From Ramazzottius varieornatus (lineage: Eukaryota > Tardigrada > Eutardigrada > Parachela > Ramazzottiidae): a DNA stretch of 37,268 nt. The DNA is taken from positions 939,613-976,880 of the forward strand of contig BDGG01000007.1 in NCBI GenBank assembly GCA_001949185.1, written 5' to 3'. A program made the translations under genes and the position numbers. The notes below the pieces were generated by a model. It was not told where the DNA came from and searched no databases. It saw only the letters and a program-made list of their open reading frames with translations. This document shows, one piece after another, positions 22,242 through 31,392 of the stretch; the first letter of the stretch is position 1, and the number at the start of each line of letters is the position of its first letter.

Positions 22242-25200
22242 TTAGAATGTGTGCAGCTGCTTCGAAAAGTCAAACTGCTCTTTGTCGAGCTGAGTTTTCA
22301 CGAATGAAGCGTCCAGGTTAGTCCTTCCGAGAAGTGAACCGTATTTGGAATACAGCATAGCACTTCGATATAGACTGGGATGGACATGTATCTTCAGGCG
22401 TAGAAAAGAGTTTTCGTTGTCGTCGTCGATGTGCCACCATCTCTCTTGCGTGAGGCGTGCTACGTGCGATATCCTGCGCAAAAGAAGCCATCGGGCAACA
22501 GCGTGAGGAAACTTTCGAAGGCGATTTGTCTCACCTCATGTAGTAGGCTACCGCAAGGACAGCTCCAGCAACCATTGCAGTTCCTGCACCGGCGGCCAAG
22601 TGTTGAGTGAACTTGGAGGATTCGAGGCATAGTTCGCCACGAAGACCACAGACTGGAAGGTCGTCCGGTACTCCACTGGAGTTACCCCACATGGAGCACG
22701 TGTGTATAGCTTGCAGATGACGCTCCTGACTGTTGAAGGTGAAGATAGTCTGTAACAAGGACCACCTTATACGTGGGTACTTTCGTTATGCTACAAAGGC
22801 GCGTTTCTTGCCTATTGAACTAGGGGGGCCACTGAGGAGTACAGTCATAATTTTCACATCTACAATGCGCCGTAGGGACGATTACTGCAAGCTGAAGCCA
22901 GCCACTAGGTGGATTGCATTCGGTACAAGTATGCTTAATCACACTGTCGCACGACGCCTTGCCGTGCTGTAGAGTTCTTCCACGATAATCTCAGTCCCCT
23001 GTATTAAATTCAGATTTCACCGCCCTCTCCCGATTGAAAAGCACGTCCGTGTGACGTATTCTAGAAGTGAGAATCATCACTATACCGTCGAAATTTACGA
23101 CAGTTCATCGCTCCATTTTGACGTCTTTTAACAGCTGACCCGGCGGGTCGGCGGCTTCGGCCGTCAGAAACGTGTCAATCTGGTGTACAGTATGGCCCAA
23201 ATTTTATACAGCAAGAAACGCGCATGATGCTGCAACTGAGAACGGACGAACACGGAGTGGCTACCTCAAAGGAAAATTTCAGGCTGTCATAATACTGCAA
23301 GTCGACGAAGAGTACCCGGCTTCCGGAACTCGTTATTATGCCTTGTTGCAAGGGCAGATTGAATGTTCGGCCGGAGAATCTGTCCGCCAGAAGACGACCA
23401 CTCGTACACTGCGGCGCTGTTGGGTGCTCTCTACAACTTTCATTCAGGACCTTCGAAGAGTTAGACCTTGATATTTGTTAAATTGCGCGCAACTGTGATG
23501 AACAAAACAGACTCACGATCATGGTAGATTGTACGGCGTCGAAACTGTTCATCATGAACTCGTTGTACTACGGACACAAAAAGACATAAAATGACATTTG
23601 AAAGATGGGACGCGGTTCCACGAGTTACGGAGAACCATACCGAAAACATGTCGGCCGCAAAGCTGGAGTCAGAACGTTTGCGCTGCTTGATTAGTTGGAT
23701 ACTTGAAGCTGCATCGAGCCAAGGGAATGGAATAGTTCGGATCACGAGTACGTTCCGAAATAATTCGGTTGTATTCTGAAACAATTCTAGATTCCTAGCG
23801 GTGAACGAATTTCGGTCGTTAGGCGGTCAATGGTACCTCTGGGTTTTCTTTCATGTGATCCAAGTCGAAGTATCGTTCTTCCGGGACTTCTAATCCGAAC
23901 ACGAAGACAAATACCTAAAACCCAACTCAACAGGTCATGCTGCGAGTCTCAAAATTTTTGAGTATTAAACCAAGCCTGTGGGAACCAAAATGAGAACTGA
24001 AGATCCCACTGAGCCGAAGGTCAGGAATGATTATTACTTACATGGGTGGAGGTCATGTTGAGTTCTCTTGCCACATTCTGTGCAAACGAGCAACATATTG
24101 CAACATACAGTATTACCGTTACTGCTTCTTCTGGCTGACGCAAGAGTTAATCAAAACTTGAGACGACTTTGATAACTAGGTGTTTACCAGGAAGCGTTGG
24201 AAGGGGTGGACACTTGTGCAAAGCAATATGACTGAAATGATGTCCCATTGACTGACAGATTCGATACCAAGTACTCATAAGCAGGAAATGAGTCTTACTA
24301 CGAGAGTGAGTCTTTGCTGCAAGGAGGGGTTCGCTGAGATTGGCTTTGGGATCAGTGGAGTCCACATCGATTTGGAGGAAATGAAAATCTGCTGCGCGTT
24401 GGCGAAGAAGACCCAGAATAGGCATGCATTCTTGTTGTGTCCGGATATTCAGACCGCGCCGATCGCCCTTCTGGGAGTCAAAGATGACAGAGAGACGTCG
24501 CCACGAGTAGACGTCGAGCAGCGACAGAAAAGCTTTTCCCAGGAGGACAGACTCGGTGGCGCCATATCGGATTGTATTAGTGTACCGCTTTGCATCCAAC
24601 CATTGTTCGTTAAGTGGACCACTAAATCCGAACGTCATGGATTTATTTACTTTACATGCGTTTGGACGGGTTTACCGGCAAGTATTCCAGCTGAGCGGTT
24701 TTTATGGCGCATGGTTTTCATACAGTAGAACCTCCGCTACTTTACATACGTCACTAGCCGCTTTTGTGGAGCGATTATTACGTCACAAGGGTGATTTCTG
24801 GCCGTGACATTTGAGAACATCGGTTACGCGCATTCTCTCGTCTCTCTCTTGCTTTTCGGTGATAAAGCAAGTTTCTGCGATCTTTTGGACACCACACATG
24901 AGCAGAAATGACACGACTAAAATGCGAAATATCGTCTTTGTGCAGACTGTCGGTGAAGTACTGACGTCACGGCTAGAAATCATCCTTTTGACGTAATAAT
25001 CGCTCTACAAAAGCGGCTAGTGACGTATATAAAGCAGCAGAGATGCTACTGTACTGTAAATATTCTTTGCGCCTACGTCATCGTCTTGTCAAGTACAGTT
25101 CAGGTCCGGTTTCGCTGTCGGCGCAACCCCCACGGAGTGAGTCGCCACCTCCATGTACGTGCTGCGCGGAAGCAGCGAATATTGAATATTTTGCACTACT

Positions 25201-26350
25201 GCTTAATCTGTTTACTTGGAGCAGCAGCTTCTGCTGGTTCTCCTAGGTGTCGGTGAGGTACAATACAATAGGGTGAACGAGACGATCAAATTACGCACAC
25301 CCCCGAGGAGGTAACGGATGTGCTGTTGTGAGTTCACAGCTGTAACGCAAGCCTAACGGATGTTGCATGGTTTAATACGAAGCTTCCGTGAAGTGAATTC
25401 ACAAAGCGTTTCTATCGCGTGGTCGACGCGTCCAAAAGGACAAAATAGTTTCCGGCAGTTTAATTCCGGCAGAATTCGGTTGGCTGTGGCACTGCTCGGT
25501 GATCGATGACAAATGGTCGCGGTACACGGAAATCAGGAATTTTGCAAAACAGACCAGTAAGGAATCCTCATACCGAGAACAATATGTCCTGCTTTTAGCG
25601 CTCGAGCTGATGCTCTTCTGCTTGCAAGGTTGAACGCATACGTGCCTGGGCTGTTTGGAGCTTGAATATGTCTGGTAGTAGCGTGCTCAGCTGGAAGACG
25701 TTTTTATCTTCTGTAGACTAATGAATATACCTGAGAATCGCCAACCAGTCCATTTCTAGAGAGAAGACAGAAAGTTAACACGGATATACACCAGCAATCC
25801 GTTGCAGAGTAGATTGTATCACGCGACGCTTCCACCTGCTTACCTCTGGCAAAATCTCCCACCGGTGAAAAAGGGAAGGAACATCCTAAATAGTACAACA
25901 CAAACAAACAAAGTGAATAAACATAGAGTAATATTTCAGATAGCACCATGGCTGTTGACAAAGGTACGTCAGCAGATTAACAAAGGTGAGCATTTGATTA
26001 GCATGCCCTGCCAAAAGCGGTTTATTAAGCTCCGTCTTACCGGGAAAGTAGATGATGACAGGTCGGTTATCCACCAAGCGATGACGTTTGTAGAGGTCGA
26101 CCATGGGGATTAATGCGAGCGACAGGGCATCTTCATCGCAAAAGCTGGTGGAGTTGATCAGCTCGTAGTTGGTCCACGTGTAATCCAGCTGATACTTCTG
26201 CTTTCCCTGCTCGAAAGCTACATCGAATGCAGGTGTCAGGGCTTCGTAGCCCAGACTTCCTCCTCGGTATAAAATGGTTACAAAATGCACGGCACGAACA
26301 AAATATTCCTGGGAAAGGACGACATAGCCCACAAACTGCCAATACTCCAT
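22242..26350 (-). CDS. Natriuretic-peptide-receptor-like protein, ANF-receptor ectodomain without a guanylate cyclase
   Basis: Twelve exons: 26350-26041, 25885-25844, 25755-25731, 24621-24299, 24231-24188, 24077-24042, 23914-23837, 23775-23641, 23567-23494, 23430-23265, 22749-22535, 22473-22242; 559 residues. ATG 26350 has an in-frame TAA upstream. Residues 21-450 follow the ANF-receptor ligand-binding fold: YEALTPAFDVAFE, the SFCDEDALS block, GCSFPFSPVGDFAR, GPLNEQWLDAKRYTNTIRYG, the SR-IILLCTS strand, NVARELNMTSTHVFVF, LIKQRKRSD, FMMNSFDAVQ, and the membrane-proximal VPDDLPVCGLRGELC. A membrane helix spans about 462-482. The 77-residue tail (ERWWHIDDDN, SKYGSLLGR) resembles the start of the kinase-homology region of receptor guanylate cyclases and then stops at TAA. 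The N-terminal signal peptide is weak. The donor at 23493 (CA|GTTGCG) is non-consensus; the other joins are good. The first 20 residues and that join are the least certain parts. Confidence 0.85.
24721..25053. mobile_element. 333-bp pogo-like miniature element inside a receptor intron
   Basis: Outer ends TACAGTAGAACCTCCGCTAC and its complement (with differences), TA at each edge, inverted repeats extending about 94 bp inward to GCCGTGAC with roughly ten mismatches. The CAGTNGAACCTC start is typical of pogo/Tigger elements. It sits in the 1.1-kb intron between receptor exons 3 and 4. The interior has no transposase. Confidence 0.8.
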
Positions 26351-27889
26351 GCTGACCTCAGATTAACGACTGGGATCGTCTCTTTGGATCAATCGTCGCA
26401 GACTGCGCACTCATTCGATCTCGCACTGTATGATAGTAAAGATGTCTGAGTTTTCCACCATTTTATGCTCGGCACCGGTGCCGATGCGGGCATCAAATTT
26501 CACACGCTGTCCACTTATTTAAGAGCTCGAATGACCCATGATCCAAGTTGGAATACGTGGGCTACCAATAGAACTGCCGACAAAATTGTGTTCCCGCCTC
26601 TGGTTGTTCGCACACAAAAGACTATTCTGCAAGAAAATCTCACCGTGTAATGAAGTTACGTGCTGGTAAATATCATGGTCGGGATCCGGCTATTGAGGAC
26701 TTTACTGGACAGGAAGTCCCCGAAGCATATCCATCGGTGCGTAATTTATTCCCGGTAGATCGTTGTGACATTTCGCTCACAGCGTTCGCTTAGGGATTTC
26801 AAAACAAACTTTCCATTAACTTGTAGATGCATTAATGCGTATAGTGATAGCCGAAGGCGATAGACGAAGAAGACTTTTCGAGGTTGCGCGGAAAGAAATT
26901 GCTGTAAAAATAAAGGATTCAAGCTTCCTTGACATAACTCGCGATTTGCTACATAGTAGAGTCCAGTTCAGCGCGATTATTTTATAATTTCACGGGATCT
27001 GACTTGCGCGAGATTAATTACCACCGGGCCTGCGTATATCCCGTAATCGCCAAATCCCGTGACATGTACAAAAAAACCGGGAGCATGAAATGCCGCGGGA
27101 TCTTATCCGGCGCGGCATGCATGTCGAGCTCCGGAGAACCGGTCAAAAAGCCTGGAGGACCCTTCCAAAATTGTACGAAAATTGCAAGTGAACATGGCGT
27201 GGTTTCCTGAATATTGCAGTTGGTTAAGCTATGGAGCACCTCATGGGCGTCATACAAATACTTAACGACACTCTAGCCGGTACAGAATTATACCTTTGGG
27301 CAAAAGCACTAATGAGTTTTCTACAGTGCATAGTCATGTTAGAAATTGATGTTACTTGCACAATTTGAGCACGGCGACTGAGTAATGCGTACCGTCAGAC
27401 TGGTTCGGCACTAATCCAGAAAGCTAAATTGAGCAATCAATCATCCGAACCCCGTATCAGAAGCCCCACGGCGAAATAATCGAACGCGGAGTACTTACGT
27501 AGCACGAGAATCTCGGGGTGGCGTCTCAGGTAGACTGGGTCGCTTTGTCTGGACGGTAAAATTTTGACCAGTGACACATAAAGCGCAATAGGGTTCAGCG
27601 CTATGGACGTTTGCCATTCCATTCGGATCGTTTAGATTTGGTGCAACGGCCATCACGTAGCTACTTTTTCTAGAATACTATAGTACTCTAGGGCGTCGAT
27701 CGACCGAGTGTCTACGCTGAAAGCCTTTGCTGCAAGAGGTCTTCAGAATTCGAGAACGTCGCCGACCACATCTTCATTTTACAGAATTTTGCTTCGTTTT
27801 ATTCGGCAGACTGCTTTAACTCTTGCGTCTCCGAAGTGTGTCAGTTTGGCTTAGAAATTTTAGTTATTGGATGGGGCGAAACGAGCAGG

Positions 27890-28392
27890 ATATGGGTATC
27901 GGCGGCCCAATTTGCAGCCCGACGCTCTGCAGTCAAATTGTTCAGGAATAAACTATGAAGTTCTGGGACCCCAAGGGCAGAGTTAAACTGCTGATGCAAT
28001 CTGGTGTAACAGACTTCAAGAAAAACAGTACTGGGGTTCATTCGGCCGTCTGAGCAGTGGTCATGTGACTACGTCAGAAAAATCTGGAGGGGTTCGAAAT
28101 TTTGAATAAAAAAGTTCTGGCGTCACAGTGACGTCATAAAGCGTTAGAATGCGCATGCATCTGTTCGGACGCAAAACCCCATAAAGGGGTTATCTCAGCT
28201 GGTAATTAGCCCCGGAATTTTCGGGGAAATCTTGCCAAAGGGAGGAACAGTTATGTGTGACTTTGAGCCACGGCGAGATACGGTAAACTCACCAAGTTGT
28301 GCCCTTCGATGCCATCCATTACTTTCATGTCGAGAAAGGGTCGTTCGGAATCAAAAACGTTGGGATGCAAATTGGGCCGCCGATACCCATAT
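27890..28392 (+). mobile_element. 503-bp inverted-repeat element, family copy 2 (intact ends)
   Basis: Terminal inverted repeats are perfect over 27 bp: ATATGGGTATCGGCGGCCCA followed by ATTTGCA at 27890-27916, complement at 28366-28392. TA lies just inside the outer base on both sides. The interior aligns with 16291-16792 (minus) along its whole length. There is no coding capacity, so it is a non-autonomous DNA transposon. Confidence 0.88.
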
Positions 28393-28978
28393 GATGTTTG
28401 TTACTGTAGATCGAGACGAGCTCTCGCTGACCGACGATCGCGCAGAAAGCTCATTTCTCCCCTAAACTTTGCGCGTGTTCTCCAAAAAGCTGGATTGCCC
28501 TTGTCGCAGTGGCGTCCTTTCTAGGGGCATACGCAGGTAAGTCCGTCCAAGAAGCGAGCCGTACATTGAATAGAGCCTGGAACTGGCGTACAGTGATCCT
28601 GACCTTCCGGCCTTGTTTCTCGACGAAAGCGAAGATGGAAAACTTGGAAGACTTTTTTGTGGACCTGAAAGAGCTCATAAGTGTGGTTCGTGCTCCGGTC
28701 AACAGTTTGAGAAAGCCCCGTGGCATCACTAGTGACGGAAACGGTAACTTCCATCACCACTGGTGGTGGTAAACACTTCATCAGCTCCTTCGTCGACTAC
28801 ACCAGATCTCACATCATCTTCACAGGCTACTGCTTCGCCAAACATCCCCGTCTCGACATTCGTACCATCGCGAACAGGAACGACCTTTACCGCATGTAGT
28901 CTCACCTCGAGCCGACCGGGTCGAGTAACCCGGAATCGAATATTCATCGACCCCTCGTCCCGTTTCCACCCCCTTGTC

Positions 28979-29222
28979 CGGCCGATCGAAATCCAGTACA
29001 TATTTCTTTGATTTTGTCTTGAAGTCTGCCATGCATTCACCATACAGCGTGACAAGCCAGGGCCGAAATTACATAGCACATCCATTACACGTCGTTTTAC
29101 TGGTGGGATGGAGCAATCAACTCGTATCTCGACCGGCTGTGTCGGTATTGCGCGCAGTATCGTTAACGGTGCACGACTTGTTTATTTTGAAATCGGAAAA
29201 GCAGGTACTAGATTTCGAGCGA
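28979..29222. repeat. Imperfect inverted repeat, arms of about 45 bp
   Basis: TCGAAATCCAGTAC at about 28986 is mirrored on the other strand by TCGAAATCTAGTAC near 29216, and the homology fades over the next 30 bases (TTTCTTTGATTTTGTCTTG against TTTTCCGATTTCAAAATAA). As a result both strands contain a frame reading LDF(D/E)R. Old repeat or chance; weak. Confidence 0.35.
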
Positions 29223-29756
29223 CTGGATTGTAGCCGCCAAGGCCTGGATGCACCAAACAAATGCACCACACTGCAGACGATTCTGCGCCGTTCCACATCA
29301 TGTCCATATGTTCCATATATTCGTCGACCAGTTGAGCTTTTTAGACACATAAACATAGCACCGTAAACTCTAACGAATCGCACATGAAACTCAAGGACAC
29401 CATAGTCCCCGGGTTGCATAATACTTGTGGCGAACTTCTTTGCTTGCAAAGAGTGCTTAGCGCGGAAGGCTTATCGCATGTATCTAGCTGACTTTTGTTC
29501 GAAACTGTTGAAGCGTAAAAGTTGGTACATAAAAGTCTTTACTTATCTGGCACTTCTATCACATGTCACCGCGTCACGCACTTGGTCAGTTTGGGTAGCT
29601 TAATTACTGTCATGCAGATATTTTTGTTTTGATTACAGTATAACCTTCCTCAGCACATACCATACCAGTCAGTGTACCACTTGTGGCTTGCAACTTGACC
29701 ACCCTGTGTCCCGTAATATCCCTGTAACTATCTGCTCTAACTTCAAAGTGATTATA

Positions 29757-31379
29757 ATGGCAAATTCGAAGTCATTTGCAAACGATCTACCGGACCAGAT
29801 GGACAGACTGTAAATTGCATTTGTGATTCTCCTTTGCAACTTTCTTCGCAACATTGTTGTATTGTGTATTTTGTTGCATTTTGAAGGGTTCCGTACGGTC
29901 CCGCAAACGTGATGCTGCTGGAAGTCTTCAATCTTCCGGTTATGGAGCGTATCGCAAAACTCGAGTGCACAAAGGACGACATTATCCTCTGTACATTTCC
30001 CAAATCGGGTAAGGCCAGTGCTTTTTTATAACGAGAGTCTCAGCCGACCGCGAGTGAAAAGCGAAGGTATGGTTTCAGGAACCATTTGGGTGGAAGCTAT
30101 CGGTTCCTCGATTCTACGAGCGAAAGAAGGCCAGCCTATCGACGAGAGCGCCGCCGACGCGAGACGAGACTGGCTGTTCATCGACATTAGCTTTCGAATC
30201 CACGACGATAAATATCCCATCGATTTGGCGGAGGAGTTGCCACACCCTCGAATGCTGCGTACCCACATGTCTTACGAGCTGTTACCAGCTAGCGCCAGAG
30301 CTAACAAGACGAAGGTGAGCTCAAATTAAACCAGTCAACAGGTTTTATGTACAGTCCTACCTGTGAGATGTGACCATTGCTTCTTGTGCAACCGAACAGT
30401 GTTTCTGCACGAGACTGCTGGCCATGCACTGCGCAGCACGATCAGATGATCGAAGTCCGGTTATGGCTTGACTTGCTCAAGTAATCAAACGCGTGTCCGA
30501 TCAGCTGATCGGTCTCATGCGAACAGCATAACGAGCAGCCCCGTGTACACACTTACCGTCAGGAACAAATCGGGCGTTTGAACTGTCACATCTCACAGGT
30601 AGGACTGTACTAGAACGTTGTTAACATTTCCTGGTTCACAGCTTATCTTTGTGCACCGGAATATCAAAGATACCATCGTCTCTATGTTTTCCATGTATGG
30701 CAACATGAAAAACTTGTCGTGTGCCCACCCAGTGAAGTCCCTGGAGCATTTCGCCGAAGGGTTTATGCAAGACAAAGTCCACCACGCTCCGTACTTCCAC
30801 ATGTTTAAAAGCTACTGGGAACACCGTCATGAACCCAACGTCCACTATGTATCGTACGAGCAGTTGCACGAGGTAAGCTACAAAGCTTGTCGTTTATGAT
30901 GGAGTTTAGACCAGAATCTGCCCATCGTGTTTGTCGACCATCGTACACTTGGTTCAATATTCACCGATCGATTAAGTGATGCTTTGTTATCTGATCGCAG
31001 GACGCTCCAGCCGAGATCAAGCGTTTGGCGGACTTTATGGGCAAACCTTTGACAGAGCAACAGGCTCAGCAGATCGCGCATTACACCAGCTTCCAGAACA
31101 TGTCGAAGAACGACAAGCTGAATATGGAGAAATATCTGACCGTCAACGATCCGGTAACCGGCGAAGTCCTGTTCAAGTATATGCGTAAAGGTAGGTCACT
31201 TTTACAATATTCGAATATCTCTATCAAGTTACGTTAGACTGCAGAGTATTCTGTCTGCCTCCACAGGTAAGGTGGCAAACTGGAAGGAGCATTTTTCGGA
31301 GGAGATGAGCAAGAAACTGGATGATTGGATTGAAAGAGAATGTAGGAAATACGGACTGGACGCTTCCTTGTTCCAGTAG
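29757..31379 (+). CDS. Cytosolic sulfotransferase (SULT family)
   Basis: Six exons, 29757-29809, 29887-30008, 30079-30314, 30642-30872, 31001-31190 and 31267-31379, give 314 residues, the normal size. All joins have GT..AG sites and keep frame. The enzyme transfers sulfate from PAPS to hydroxyl or amine groups of small molecules in the cytosol. Visible motifs: the 5'-phosphosulfate loop CTFPKSG-TIWV (residues 53-63), the catalytic-His segment LRTHMSYELLP (His about 121), the 3'-phosphate motif HRNIKDTIVS (142-151), an acceptor-pocket helix region, YVSYEQL, and the C-terminal RKGKVANWKEHF (RKGxxGDWKxxF-like). There is no signal peptide or membrane helix. The first Thr of the usual PKSGTTW motif is kept and the second is Ile. 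Intron 3 is mostly filled by a 262-bp inverted-repeat element. The stop codon lies 8 bases from that of the convergent integrin gene. The substrate is not predictable. Confidence 0.93.
30349..30610. mobile_element. 262-bp miniature element inside a sulfotransferase intron
   Basis: Perfect 26-bp terminal inverted repeats, GTACAGTCCTACCTGTGAGA then TGTGAC, with TA at positions two and three of each end. It fills about 80 percent of intron 3 (30315-30641). The perfect repeats suggest recent insertion. The interior contains GATCAGCTGATC palindromes and no coding frame. Confidence 0.85.
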
Positions 31380-31386
31380 AGCGACT

Positions 31387-31392
31387 TTTATT
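31387..31392 (-). terminator. Polyadenylation signal of the integrin gene overlapping its stop codon
   Basis: AATAAA on the minus strand shares its TAA with the integrin stop codon at 31390-31388. Cleavage 10-30 bases downstream would fall within the last exon of the convergent sulfotransferase. Confidence 0.55.

Larger units (their letters stand above)
26351..29756. other. Intergenic, one clear transposon copy and an unresolved segment
   Basis: It holds the receptor 5' flank, the inverted-repeat element at 27890-28392, and 28.4-29.5 kb, where open frames overlap on both strands. One plus-strand stretch ending at a GTAAGT donor (28537) reads like a signal peptide (WIALVAVASFLGAYAG) but lacks an in-frame ATG. 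I could not build a gene here. Confidence 0.45.

Noticed and set aside
22829-22990. Minus-strand cysteine-rich reading (HGKASCDSVIKHTC and on) that looked like an extra receptor exon
   Set aside because: The flanking exons join directly in phase 0 and give continuous ANF-receptor homology, so there is no room for it. It also has no good exon upstream.
23461-23516. Possible extra exon VARNLTNIK in the receptor gene
   Set aside because: It would need introns of 24 and 36 bases or a frame change. Extending the preceding exon to 23494 gives the expected domain length with one ordinary 63-bp intron.
25560-25690. Minus-strand frame with an apparent TCTTCCAG acceptor between receptor exons 3 and 4
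   Set aside because: It does not keep the receptor frame, and the direct join of exon 3 to 24621 reproduces the expected conserved sequence.
28090-28110. GGTTCGAAATT as a tRNA B-box
   Set aside because: No A-box at the right distance and no cloverleaf. The motif belongs to the 503-bp element and recurs in its other copy.
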